Shown here piece after piece: positions 8,861-16,663 of a stretch of 52,090 bases of DNA. This DNA comes from Thermoanaerobaculia bacterium (lineage in GTDB: Bacteria > Acidobacteriota > Thermoanaerobaculia > Gp7-AA8). The stretch lies in contig JADGNY010000033.1 in NCBI GenBank assembly GCA_017883235.1, positions 1 to 52,090 of the forward strand. Direction: 5' to 3'. A program made the translations under genes and the position numbers. Below the pieces are notes generated by a model. The model ran no database searches, was not told the DNA's origin, and saw only the letters and a list, made by a program, of their open reading frames with translations. Numbering within the stretch: the stretch's first letter is position 1; each line of letters starts with the position of its first letter.

Positions 8861-9919
8861 TCAGGGATTCACCGGCTGATACTCGAAGCTCGGGCCGGTG
8901 ATCACGGCGGGGTTCGGAATGCCGGTCATCATCGCCCTTGCCTGCCCTTTGAGCGACATCATGAGACCGATGATCGTGTTGAACTGCACCTGAGTGTTCT
9001 GGCCGTTGAAGAGCGAATGCAGCGTGAGGAGCAGGCTTGTGTAGGTGTAATTGAAGTTGTCGCACGCGAAACGCTGCGCGCTGCCGGTGGGATAGCCTGC
9101 GGAGGTCGGATTCGCCGGCACGGCGAAAACCCCCGTCGGGTCGAACGTGATCGGGTCGCCGGCGTAGGCCAAGTGGTTATCCGGGGGCACCGGCACGAGT
9201 TTTTTTCCTTTCTGAATCTGCAGGTAGCGGTAGTAGTGCGCGACGCCGAATGTGCCGACGATCTCGTCGGGTGACGTGCCCGTGCCCTCGCCTTGATCGA
9301 TGATGATCTGAATGGCCTGCTGCGCGGTGGCGACGTCCGTCACCACGACGGCGTTCTGCATTACGGGCGACTCCTGCATGATGTCGGGGCCGACCTGGTT
9401 GCGCGGCGGATTGACGAACGCGCCGTCGCCGAGGAGTCCGATCGCCTTCAAGATCGTGGCATAGAACTCCCCGATCGTGATCGCCTGTGCCGCCTCTGCC
9501 GCGGCCACTCTCTGCACCGGGAAGTTGAGCGGATCCTCCGGCTCCTCGATGTCCAGGAACGTCTGCAACTGCGCCGGCGAATACGGTGCCAGGTTGACGA
9601 TCAGACTAGTCTCGACACCGCCCGGCAGCGGCCCTGGATACGTGGGGATGAAGCCGGGCTGGCCGATCGCCGGAGCTCCGCCGAGGGCGTTCAGCACGTT
9701 CGCGGCGAGCGTCATGTGCAGCATTTCCTCGATGACGACGGAGTCGATGATGCTGCTGATGTCGCCGTTCTTCGCCGGGTCGAGTGAGTACTTCGCGTAC
9801 AGGTAGACGGGGATCGTCGCGTGCTCCAGTTCGATAGCCTGCTGCAGCGCGGGCCAGAGATCCTGTGCGGTAGCGGGAGCGGTGAGACGATCGAGAAGTT
9901 CCGGTTTCAGCAGGATCAT
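8861..9919 (-). CDS. Ferritin-like protein resembling the C-terminal half of VioB
   Basis: 352 residues. The N-terminal part has a ferritin-like helical pattern with metal-ligand type motifs: AIELEHATIPVYLY (Glu32, His33) and VVIEEMLHMTLAANVLNALGG (E-x2-H at ~65-68), plus a later helix with GEFYATI. This is the Pfam 'Ferritin-like' group that includes the C-terminal half of VioB, the iminophenyl-pyruvate dimer synthase of violacein synthesis. Its ATG overlaps the stop of the upstream gene, which looks like the N-terminal half of VioB. The frame is open upstream but that region is the other gene's shadow; an AAAGGGGC ribosome site supports 9919. Substrate unknown. Confidence 0.8.
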   Translation of the reverse strand: MILLKPELLDRLTAPATAQDLWPALQQAIELEHATIPVYLYAKYSLDPAKNGDISSIIDSVVIEEMLHMTLAANVLNALGGAPAIGQPGFIPTYPGPLPGGVETSLIVNLAPYSPAQLQTFLDIEEPEDPLNFPVQRVAAAEAAQAITIGEFYATILKAIGLLGDGAFVNPPRNQVGPDIMQESPVMQNAVVVTDVATAQQAIQIIIDQGEGTGTSPDEIVGTFGVAHYYRYLQIQKGKKLVPVPPDNHLAYAGDPITFDPTGVFAVPANPTSAGYPTGSAQRFACDNFNYTYTSLLLTLHSLFNGQNTQVQFNTIIGLMMSLKGQARAMMTGIPNPAVITGPSFEYQPVNP

Positions 9920-11793
9920 GACGTCGCCCCTTTCGCAGCTTGCAGGACCAGGCGCCGCGCGGCCGCTTGCGCCTTCCCTCCCATGCGCGCCTTCGCGCTG
10001 GTCGCCGGAGCCGCCGGTGCCACGGCAGCCACCGCCTCGGCAGCCGCTTTCGGCACGCCCATCTGCGGATTCGCGAGGAAGGAGAGGATCGCGTTCCGCT
10101 TCGCCGGCGACAGGTCGCGCGTGACCGGCATCGCGTTCGGGTTCGCAGGATCGAGACCGAAGGCCAGCGAGAGCAGCGCCGCGTTCTTCACCACCGAGTC
10201 GTAGTTGCCGAGGTTCAGAAAGCGGCTCATCACCGGATAGAGATTCCCGTATTGCACGAAGATCGGCTCGACATCGGTCCACGTCACCGGATCCGACGCG
10301 GTGAAGCCGCTCCACAACAGGATGCTGATGAAATTCCACTGGTTCACCGGACCCGTCGTGTATTGCGGATCGGTGAAGCTCGGCCGGATCCCGTAGACCT
10401 GACCGTCGATACCGTAGTCCAGGCCGTTGTTGAAGTAGCGCGGCGTCCCTGGATCGGTGACGTTGAGCGGGAACGTGGCCAGGCCGTTGCCGTCCGCCGT
10501 GACGGTGGCGGCGAAGTTGAGCGCGGTCGTCGGCGTGCCGACCGGCGGAACGTCATTCGTGATGAAGTTGCCGGGCTGCAGTTGCGACGGGTCCTGCGTG
10601 AAGGTCAGGCTCGCGCCGGCGAGCGGCTGCCCCCACTGTGTTGCGTACACGGCGATCTGGGCCGAGCTGCCGGGACTCATGCGATAGACGAAGCGGTCCG
10701 CGCGAACGAACGCGCCGCTCGGCCATTCACTGATCGACGCGTACAACGTCGCGAGAGTCAACGACGACGCGAGTGTCAACGGCGCCGCGGCGATTGCCGA
10801 GAGTTGCGCGGCGGTCAGCGGAAGCGCGACCACACCCGCCGTGCGCGAGTACCAGGTCGGATCCGACGCGTAGCCGCCGCTGCCAGTCGAAGGAATCGTG
10901 CCGATGGGCGTGGTCGAGCCGGCGACGGTGAGCGCGAGATCGCCGAGATCGTTGAGCTGACCCGTCGGGTTCGTGCTGATCGCGTTGCCGAGGTCAAGGA
11001 AGATGCAGCCGGCGCCCTGATCGACGACGGCCGGGAAGAAATTGATGCCGCCGACAGGCGAGAAGAAGTTGATGTTCGCCGACGGCAGTCCCTCGGCCAT
11101 GAACTGCCGCCCCAGGACCATGTGCTGCGGCTCCGACGTCGTGGCCGGGCCGATCGTGCCGACGATGCGCCCGCACATGAAGTCGGGCGACTGGAAGTTC
11201 ATGTTGATGCCGTCGACGTTGAACTTGATCGAGAGGAGGCCGTCGCCAGCCTTCTCCTGGAGCGCCGTGAGGAACGATGACGCGGAGACGTCCGCCCACT
11301 TCAGGTTTGTCAGCACCGACTGATAGGTCGCGCCGGCGTCGACGTCGCCTCCGCTCTCGGCGCCGATCGCACGATCCCAGATGTCGAGGAACGCCGCGGG
11401 CTCGAAATCGCCGGACATGAGCGTGTTGCCGCTGCTGTCGGCGATGCGCACCTGCATGCCCCAGATCTCCGACACCAGTTGTTGCTCGCTGTCGAGGTCG
11501 ACCAGCTTCGCCGGAGCCTGGGTGTCGGAGTCGGCGACGATGCATTGCAGCACGGGATCGGACGACGTGACCGCACCGGAGGGAAGCCACGCCGCCGTGA
11601 CCGTGCAGCCGAGGAGCCGCCATGTGGCATCGCCCTGCGGGTTGAACCAGCCGTTCGTCGTACCGTTTCCCAATTCCTGGTAGCTGGGAATGAAGGCCTG
11701 GTTGTCGAAGTGTCCGGGGTCGTTGTTGACCGTCGAGACGTTCGCCTGGAACTTGCCCGCGAAGTGCAGGCGCACAGGATTGAGATAGCTCAT
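9916..11793 (-). CDS. VioB/RebD N-terminal-half-like protein
   Basis: 625 residues. The start, MSYLNPVRLHFAGKFQANVS followed by TVNNDPGHFDN, parallels the VioB start (MS-x-L-x-P-R-I-H-F-x-G, then N-x-D-x-G-H-x-D). VioB, RebD and StaD couple two indolepyruvate imines in bisindole synthesis; VioB is about 1000 residues with a ferritin-like C-terminal half. Here the two halves are separate genes overlapping by ATGA, together 977 residues. The C-terminus (~590-625) is Ala/Lys-rich and may be a linker. AGGGG precedes the ATG. No tryptophan oxidase (VioA/RebO) gene is in the window, so the substrate may differ. The homology is recalled, not searched. Confidence 0.7.
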   Translation of the reverse strand: MSYLNPVRLHFAGKFQANVSTVNNDPGHFDNQAFIPSYQELGNGTTNGWFNPQGDATWRLLGCTVTAAWLPSGAVTSSDPVLQCIVADSDTQAPAKLVDLDSEQQLVSEIWGMQVRIADSSGNTLMSGDFEPAAFLDIWDRAIGAESGGDVDAGATYQSVLTNLKWADVSASSFLTALQEKAGDGLLSIKFNVDGINMNFQSPDFMCGRIVGTIGPATTSEPQHMVLGRQFMAEGLPSANINFFSPVGGINFFPAVVDQGAGCIFLDLGNAISTNPTGQLNDLGDLALTVAGSTTPIGTIPSTGSGGYASDPTWYSRTAGVVALPLTAAQLSAIAAAPLTLASSLTLATLYASISEWPSGAFVRADRFVYRMSPGSSAQIAVYATQWGQPLAGASLTFTQDPSQLQPGNFITNDVPPVGTPTTALNFAATVTADGNGLATFPLNVTDPGTPRYFNNGLDYGIDGQVYGIRPSFTDPQYTTGPVNQWNFISILLWSGFTASDPVTWTDVEPIFVQYGNLYPVMSRFLNLGNYDSVVKNAALLSLAFGLDPANPNAMPVTRDLSPAKRNAILSFLANPQMGVPKAAAEAVAAVAPAAPATSAKARMGGKAQAAARRLVLQAAKGATS

Positions 11794-12098
11794 TCAGACC
11801 CCTAGACTAACTGAATTACGGGTGGACAGCGGGTATCATATACGATCCGCCAATGAGGAGGGAGGTTGTGATAACGGTGCCATGTGACAATAGGGCACCG
11901 CAGGAATGAACTGCGACATAACTGATTGTCGCATCCATGGGCACATCCGCGCGCGCTGGTCCGACGCTGAACGTTCCAACAGCGCGCAACCGCCCACCCT
12001 CGGCCGGAACGCCCCAGCGGCCTGTCTGCCGATTCCGACCTGGGATTCTTCGCGCCGCTCAGAATGTAAGGTACCCCACCGTCATAAGATGCACGCTC
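11794..12098. other. 305-bp divergent intergenic region with small hairpins
   Basis: This gap separates the VioB-like operon (minus) from plsC (plus). It contains a 7-bp hairpin TGCGACA/TGTCGCA at 11912-11933 and a weaker GGTGCC/GGCACC pair at ~11876-11898. TATGAT at ~11834-11839 on the minus strand is a possible -10 for the VioB-like operon. A plus-strand frame covering 11937-12098 reads into plsC but is Arg/Pro-rich and looks like non-coding DNA. No other gene seen. Confidence 0.5.
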
Positions 12099-12806
12099 AT
12101 GCTCCGAACCATCTGGGCCGCGACCGTGGCCATCGTGGTGACCATCCCGCTGGCGACGACGGTGATGGTCATCGCTCTTCTTTCATCGTCCTCGCCGTTG
12201 ATCGATCCGGTGATCCGGCTCTGGGCCCGGCTGATCCTCTGGGGCGCCGGCATCGAGATTCGCGGCGAGGGAATCGAGACCATCGACCGCGACAGGCGCT
12301 ACATCCTCATCGCCAACCACCACTCGTACTTCGACATCCCCTGCATCTTCGCGGCGATTCCGCAGCCGATCCGTTTCATGGCCAAGAAGAGTCTCTTCAG
12401 CATCCCCATCTTCGGCTGGGCCATCGGCCGGGCCGGCTTCATCCCCATCGACCGCAAGAACCGGCGGACGGCGGTGAAGTCGTTCGACCTTGCCGTGCAG
12501 CGCATCCGCAAAGGCAACACGATCGTCATCTTCCCGGAGGAAGGACGCTCCCGAGAGCTGGCCATGCGGCCCTTCCAACGTGGCGCGTTCCTGCTGGCCA
12601 TCCGTTCGGAGCTGCCGATCCTTCCGCTGGCGATCGACGGGACGTACGACGTCTTCCGCGTCGGCGCGAAGAGGATCACCCCGGGAGTGGTGACGATCCG
12701 CGTCGGCACACCGATCGAAACGGTCGGCGTCGGCGTGCGGGCGAAGGACACGCTGCTGGAGCAATCGCGGGGGCAGATCGAGGAGATGCTTTCGCGTCCA
12801 TCCTGA
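12099..12806 (+). CDS. plsC: 1-acyl-sn-glycerol-3-phosphate acyltransferase (PlsC family)
   Basis: 235 residues. It transfers an acyl chain to lysophosphatidate, forming phosphatidate for phospholipid synthesis at the inner membrane. An N-terminal membrane segment (~5-30) is followed by the catalytic H-x4-D motif (NHHSYFD, His74 to Asp79), a substrate-binding block with FIPIDRKNRR, and FPEEGRS at 145-151. I start at the ATG before LRTIWAATV; the longer open frame upstream lacks protein-like composition. TAAGAT lies eight bases before the ATG with no ribosome site, so the mRNA may be leaderless. A damaged partial copy of this gene lies at 14011-14208. Confidence 0.92.
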   Translation: MLRTIWAATVAIVVTIPLATTVMVIALLSSSSPLIDPVIRLWARLILWGAGIEIRGEGIETIDRDRRYILIANHHSYFDIPCIFAAIPQPIRFMAKKSLFSIPIFGWAIGRAGFIPIDRKNRRTAVKSFDLAVQRIRKGNTIVIFPEEGRSRELAMRPFQRGAFLLAIRSELPILPLAIDGTYDVFRVGAKRITPGVVTIRVGTPIETVGVGVRAKDTLLEQSRGQIEEMLSRPS

Positions 12807-12893
12807 CGGCAGTTTATCTGTTCGGATGCCACCGTTTCGCAGTAACATCAGAGGTCAAACACGGCTTTGTACGATGAACGGAGGAGGCGTTGT

Positions 12894-13475
12894 ATGCGTA
12901 GTCGGCTGATAGGAATCCTGATGTTAGTTGCGTTATCACTAGGGAGCGTGGCGGCGTTCGCCCAGGAGAAGAAAGAGGCGGCGAAGCCGCTGAAGATCAA
13001 GGTCGGGGACATGGCGCCCGACTTCACGCTGCTGGAGTACGACGGCACCAAGCTCAAGGCGGTCTCGCTGCACGATTTCAAGGGGAAGAAGAACGTCGCT
13101 CTGGCCTTCTTCGTCTTCGCCTTCACAGGTGGCTGAACGACCGAAATGAAAGCCTTCCAGGCCAGTCTGGCCAAGATTGAAGGCTCAGACACCCAGGTCT
13201 TGGGTGTGAGCGTTGACAGCCCCTTTGCCAATCACGCATTCGCGCAGCAGAACGGCATCACCTTCCCCATCCTCGGCGACATGGACGCCAAAGCGATCAA
13301 AGCCTACGGACTGGAGAAGGATTACCACATCGGCGGCGCCACCATGGCCTCGGCGCGCCGGGCCTCTTTCCTGATCGACAAGGAAGGAAAGGTGGTCGAG
13401 GAGCAGGGGGACAATGATGCCGTCGATCCGACGAAGATCGTGGATGCCTGCCAGTTCAAGCCCCGCGCGAAGTGA
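12894..13475 (+). CDS. Selenocysteine-containing peroxiredoxin (AhpC/TSA family), UGA at 13134-13136
   Basis: Read through the in-frame TGA, the product is 193 residues: signal peptide (~1-24, ending AAFAQ), then a peroxiredoxin/thioredoxin fold. The TGA (residue 81) falls exactly where the peroxidatic Cys belongs: AFTGG-U-TTEM, compare the usual F-T-x-x-C-T-x-E. Both sides are in one frame and both show peroxiredoxin sequence (VGDMAPDFTLLEYDG before; FPILGDMDAKAIKAYGL and RASFLIDKEGKVVE after). Cys186 near the end could resolve the selenenic acid. A SECIS-like hairpin follows the TGA and selA lies 1.7 kb away. GGAGG precedes the ATG. It should reduce peroxides in the periplasm. A simple nonsense mutation is the alternative, much less likely. 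Confidence 0.88.
13151..13185 (+). promoter_or_regulatory. Bacterial SECIS-like stem-loop for Sec insertion
   Basis: It begins 14 bases after the TGA. The lower stem pairs AGCCTTC (13151-13157) with GAAGGCT (13179-13185). After an asymmetric internal loop, the upper stem pairs GGCC (13160-13163) with GGCC (13169-13172). The apical loop is AGTCT, 27 bases from the TGA, inside the usual bacterial range, with a G early in the loop as SelB prefers. The element lies inside the coding region, as in bacteria generally. Confidence 0.75.
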
Positions 13476-13483
13476 CACTCCCA

Positions 13484-13512
13484 GGCTCGCGTCGTCGTGA
13501 ACGACGCGAGCC
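13484..13512 (+). terminator. Hairpin terminator after the selenoprotein gene
   Basis: A perfect 11-bp stem, GGCTCGCGTCG (13484-13494) and CGACGCGAGCC (13502-13512), with a 7-base loop. It starts eight bases after the stop codon and is followed by a moderately T-rich stretch rather than a clean T run. Confidence 0.65.
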
Positions 13513-13557
13513 TTGAGATTGGACGTTTCTTCGTGCGCTACGTGGCAAGGCGCCGCG

Positions 13558-13836
13558 GGCGCCGCGGAGCGGCGCAATCTACGTAGCCCACAGCGTGAGC
13601 TGTGGGGAAATCGATTCAGCAGACGTTGAGCCGCGGAGCGGCGACATCTCGAACGCCGCGTCAGCTACCAGGATGAGGTGTGCGCGTTCCTGAAAAAGCA
13701 GGGATGCAGTGCGATGAGCGGTACATGTGGGAATGATCACTCCGAAATGTCGCCGCTCCGCGGCTGGAGATTGCCCGATCACTTTCCCACAGCTCACGCT
13801 GTGGGCTACGTAAATTTGCGCCGCTCCGCGGCGCCC
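13558..13836. repeat. Nested-palindrome intergenic element (~280 bp)
   Basis: The outer arms 13558-13610 and 13783-13836 are near-perfect inverted copies that include TACGTAGCCCACAGC and GCCGCGGAGCGGC. A second, inner pair (13629-13647 and 13747-13765) repeats the GCCGCGGAGCGGCGACAT motif in inverted order. Each arm therefore contains its own small palindromes. The order is hairpin rows followed by their mirror image, as at 28447-28833 and 21596-21825. No coding frame in it is credible. Confidence 0.85.
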
Positions 13837-13886
13837 ACGCTGGCTACACCGGCGGTGGGCGTTGGGGGGCGTCAACACGTAGGCGC

Positions 13887-14003
13887 TATCGCCGAATCGC
13901 CTCCGCCACGTCCCGCCCATCCGCCTCCCCCAGCGTCCGCACCTCGATCGTGAACCGGTCATCGACGATGCGTCCCACGATTGGCGGATCGTTTCGAAGG
14001 AAC
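13887..14003 (-). pseudogene. selA: Duplicated 3' fragment of selA
   Basis: About 117 bp matches the last codons of selA (15193-15311) in the same orientation, with roughly seven differences including one indel. It encodes only the C-terminal ~38 residues of SelA and has no start. It joins the plsC fragment at about 14003-14011. Confidence 0.85.
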
Positions 14004-14010
14004 CGTGACT

Positions 14011-14208
14011 CGATCGGAGCTGCCGATACTTCCGCTGGCGATCGATGGGACCTACGACGTTTTCCGCGACGGCGCGAAAAGGATCACCCCGGGCGTGGTG
14101 ACGAACCGCGTCGGCACGCCTATCGAGACGGTTGGCGTAGGCGTGCGGGCGAAAGACACGCAGACTCGATCAATCGCGGGGGCAGATCGAGGAGATGCTG
14201 GCGCGCGG
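14011..14208 (+). pseudogene. plsC: Duplicated 3' fragment of plsC, frameshifted
   Basis: This matches plsC from about 12608 to 12790 (SELPILPLAIDGTYDVF, then KRITPGVVT and RVGTPIETVGVGVRAKDT) at roughly 88-90% identity. A one-base insertion near 14163 breaks the frame after KDT. There is no acyltransferase catalytic core and no start. The end differs from the intact gene, so the source may be a diverged relative rather than a recent copy. Confidence 0.88.
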
Positions 14209-14247
14209 CGTCGATGAAAAGCTATCGCTTTGAGTGCTCGTTCGCTT

Positions 14248-14592
14248 TCATGCGGGCACCGTGATCTTGTTCCGCAGCTCTCTCAGAAGTGCATCCCCCC
14301 GTTTAGCATCAATACCCACGCTCTTGCGCATACGATCATGCACGATCTCACCGATTCGACTGATGTGGTACTCCACTCGGACACGGCTAAGATCAGCTAA
14401 GGGTAGCTGCTCTGCTTCCTCGATTTCGTGCACGATGCGCTCAGCCAATTCGCGAGCCTCGGCGGATTGGGCACCAAAAGGAGTATCCGGGGCCACGATC
14501 GAGCCGGAGAGATGCTTCAGAGCACGGATGGCCAGGTACCCAGCCTCAACGGCTACATTTTGCGGAGCGGAGATTAAAGTTTCCAACGACAT
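14248..14592 (-). CDS. Hypothetical protein, second gene of an unrecognised two-gene operon
   Basis: 114 residues, mostly helical by composition, with amphipathic stretches (EARELAERIVHEIEEAEQLPL, shown here as separate helices) and no membrane segment. The ATG overlaps the TGA of the upstream gene and has a strong GGAGG site, so the pair is certainly co-translated. No family recognised. The operon sits between a duplicated selA tail and selA itself, which suggests it was inserted here. Possible roles such as a defence or toxin-antitoxin component are speculation. Confidence 0.75.
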   Translation of the reverse strand: MSLETLISAPQNVAVEAGYLAIRALKHLSGSIVAPDTPFGAQSAEARELAERIVHEIEEAEQLPLADLSRVRVEYHISRIGEIVHDRMRKSVGIDAKRGDALLRELRNKITVPA

Positions 14593-15092
14593 CACGGGCC
14601 TCCAAGGGGCAATTCAAGTACGTCAAAATCAGCACGCGGCAACCGTGCGACGATGTACTCACGAGAGAGCGGATGAGCACGGAGCTCAACTGGCGCAGCT
14701 TCGACAACCGCCCGCACGCGATCAAACGGGATAACGTACAGCAGGGGCCGAAAATCCCTGCCTGACGCCTGTTCGAGTATGGACAAGATATCCTTCTGCT
14801 CCGCGTCCGATATTACTCCGGCAGCACGCTTCGCCGCGGCACCCCTCAAGATGCCTGCGTTGTTTTCCCTGACTTTAGCGCTGTGCCGATCGCCCCGACG
14901 AACATCGTCGTATAGACCACGATAAATCTCAGAGGGTGAAGAGCTTGGAGGGACCACTTGATCAACGCTCGCAAGGGACCGGGCGTCAAAATCAGGCGTG
15001 CACCAGACGTAGTGTTCGCCACGGTAGAACCGTTCACCGATCACATACGCGAGCCAGGTGTTGGCCGAGTACAAAATCAGAGGATCTGTCAT
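14592..15092 (-). CDS. Hypothetical protein, first gene of an unrecognised two-gene operon
   Basis: 166 residues starting MTDPLILYSANTWLAYVIGE, then RFYRGEHYVWCTPDFDARS. The opening has a beta-strand then aromatic-rich look, and a conserved-looking WCTPDFD block near residue 33-39. No signal peptide or membrane segment. I have a vague memory of similar N-termini in accessory regions but cannot name the family. The frame is open 29 codons further upstream; I chose this ATG because the sequence becomes protein-like here and a TATACT box stands 12 bases before it, fitting a leaderless transcript. It overlaps the next gene. Confidence 0.75.
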   Translation of the reverse strand: MTDPLILYSANTWLAYVIGERFYRGEHYVWCTPDFDARSLASVDQVVPPSSSPSEIYRGLYDDVRRGDRHSAKVRENNAGILRGAAAKRAAGVISDAEQKDILSILEQASGRDFRPLLYVIPFDRVRAVVEAAPVELRAHPLSREYIVARLPRADFDVLELPLGGP

Positions 15093-15186
15093 GTTTAGGC
15101 CGGAAGTATACCCTTGTGAATGCTGTCCTCCGGAGGGCTGGACGGGATACTCCACGATTTCTTCCGGCCGAGGAGACACAGAAGGA

Positions 15187-16542
15187 TCAACCTATCGGCC
15201 GAATCGCCTCCGCCACTTCGCGCCAATCCCCCTCCGCCAGCGTCCGCACCTCGATGGTGAACCGGTCATCGACGATGCGTCCCACGATTGGCGGATCGTT
15301 TCGAAGGAAGCGCTCCGCAAGTGCGCTGGCGTCGCCGGGCACTTCGATGGCGATCGAGGGGATCGTCTCGGTCGGCGTTGTGCCTCCGCCGAGGGCGCAT
15401 TGGCTGTCGATGATGCGGCACTCCGTTCCCTGAACCATCTCTGCGGCGTGGGAGCGCAGGACGCCCAGAGGCGTGGCCAGCATCCGGTAGATCGGGATCT
15501 CCGTCTCGTGACGGCCGATGGCGAAGGCGCGGAGAGTCTCGGCGATCACGGCGTATGACTCCTTCCCCGCGCGCAGTGCGCGCATCAGCGGATGCTTGCG
15601 CACGCGGTTGAGGATGCTCGCGCTGCCGACGATGAGGCCCCCCTGCGTGGCGCCGATCAGCTTGTCCGTGGAGAAGGAGACGGCGTCGACACCGTCCGCG
15701 ATCAGCTCACGGATCGTCGGCGCGGAGGTGAATCCGTACGGCGCAAGGTCGACCACCCGGCCGCTCCCTTCGTCGTACAGCAGCGGGAGATCGTGTTTGC
15801 GGGAGACGGCGACCAGCTCCTCGATTGATGGCGACTCGGTGAAGCCGACGATCTCGAAATTCGAGCGATGGACGCGCAGGATCGCCGCGGTAGCATCGGA
15901 GACCGCGGCTTCGTAGTCGCCGGCGCGCGTCCGGTTCGTCGTCCCCACCTCACGCAGGCGCGCGCCGCCCTGCTGGATGACGTCGGGAACGCGGAACGAG
16001 CCGCCGATCTCGACCAGCTCGCCGCGCGAGACGATGACTTCGCGCCCGCCGGCGACGGCGGCCAGCAGCAACAGCGTGCCGGCGGCGTTGTTGTTCGTGA
16101 GCACGGCGGCCTCGCAGCCGAAGAGCGTGCGGCAAAGCTCCGTAAGGTGCTCGTCGCGGCGGCCGCGCGATCCTTCCTCGAGATCGAATTCGAGGTTCGA
16201 GTAGCCGGCCGTGATGGCGGCGGCGCGCGACCAGATCGCCGGGTCGATGGGCGAACGGCCGAGGTTCGTGTGGATGATGACGCCGGAGCCGTTGATCACA
16301 CGGCGCAGCGTCGAGGCGGTCGAGGCGGCCACCTGCTTGCGGACATCGCCGGCCGCGGCGGTCTCCTCGAAGGTCTCACGCGTGCTGCGAAGCGCTTCCA
16401 GATGAACGGCCACCGCCTCCTTCACGCGGTCGCGCCCGAATTCGTCGATGAGCCCGGCGAACGCGCCGCTGGAGAGAATCCGCTCGACGGAGGGGATACT
16501 TCGGAGCGCGGAATCTCCCGGCACGGGCGCCGATTTAGCCAT
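15187..16542 (-). CDS. selA: L-seryl-tRNA(Sec) selenium transferase
   Basis: 451 residues, the usual SelA length. This PLP enzyme converts Ser-tRNA(Sec) to Sec-tRNA(Sec) using selenophosphate. Visible marks are the N-terminal region ending in RRVINGSGVIIHTNLGRSP (~80-98), the NNNAAGTLLLL block, and the PLP lysine in SFSTDKLIGATQGG (Lys294). The 62-residue upstream open extension is translated repeat DNA, so I start at ATG 16542; TACAAT lies eight bases before it and no ribosome site is visible. Its presence explains the UGA-containing peroxiredoxin at 12894. selB, selC and selD must lie elsewhere. A fragment of its 3' end is repeated at 13887-14003. Confidence 0.96.
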   Translation of the reverse strand: MAKSAPVPGDSALRSIPSVERILSSGAFAGLIDEFGRDRVKEAVAVHLEALRSTRETFEETAAAGDVRKQVAASTASTLRRVINGSGVIIHTNLGRSPIDPAIWSRAAAITAGYSNLEFDLEEGSRGRRDEHLTELCRTLFGCEAAVLTNNNAAGTLLLLAAVAGGREVIVSRGELVEIGGSFRVPDVIQQGGARLREVGTTNRTRAGDYEAAVSDATAAILRVHRSNFEIVGFTESPSIEELVAVSRKHDLPLLYDEGSGRVVDLAPYGFTSAPTIRELIADGVDAVSFSTDKLIGATQGGLIVGSASILNRVRKHPLMRALRAGKESYAVIAETLRAFAIGRHETEIPIYRMLATPLGVLRSHAAEMVQGTECRIIDSQCALGGGTTPTETIPSIAIEVPGDASALAERFLRNDPPIVGRIVDDRFTIEVRTLAEGDWREVAEAIRPIG

Positions 16543-16550
16543 GGAGGGGT

Positions 16551-16556
16551 ATTGTA
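16551..16556 (-). promoter_or_regulatory. -10-like box of selA, leaderless arrangement
   Basis: TACAAT on the minus strand, eight bases before the selA ATG. The intervening bases (ACCCCTCC as read on the minus strand) contain no Shine-Dalgarno sequence, so transcription probably starts at or next to the start codon. Confidence 0.5.
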
Positions 16557-16560
16557 GTGG

Positions 16561-16652
16561 CGGGGGTCGGGAGTCGGGAGTCGGGAGTCGGAGAAGAAGC
16601 TCGCCGGTAGTTGGCCTTTCTCCGACCCCCGGCTCCCGACTCCCGGCTCCCG
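16561..16652. repeat. GGGAGTCGG inverted repeat, copy 1
   Basis: The left arm 16561-16595 is four GGGAGTCGG-type units in a row; the right arm 16617-16652 is the inverted series (CCGACCCCCGGCTCCCGACT and so on). It lies between the divergent genes selA and the MXAN_5187-like gene. Related copies are at 26153-26214 and 29891-29980. Confidence 0.85.
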
Positions 16653-16663
16653 AAAGTTCACCA

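Noticed and set aside
9940-11280. 446-codon plus-strand frame opposite the VioB-like gene
   Set aside because: Arg-rich shadow; the minus strand has ribosome sites, operon overlap and family resemblance.
13134-13136. TGA as an ordinary nonsense mutation splitting the peroxiredoxin into a pseudogene
   Set aside because: The codon is exactly at the catalytic position, the rest is undamaged, a SECIS-like hairpin follows and selA is nearby.
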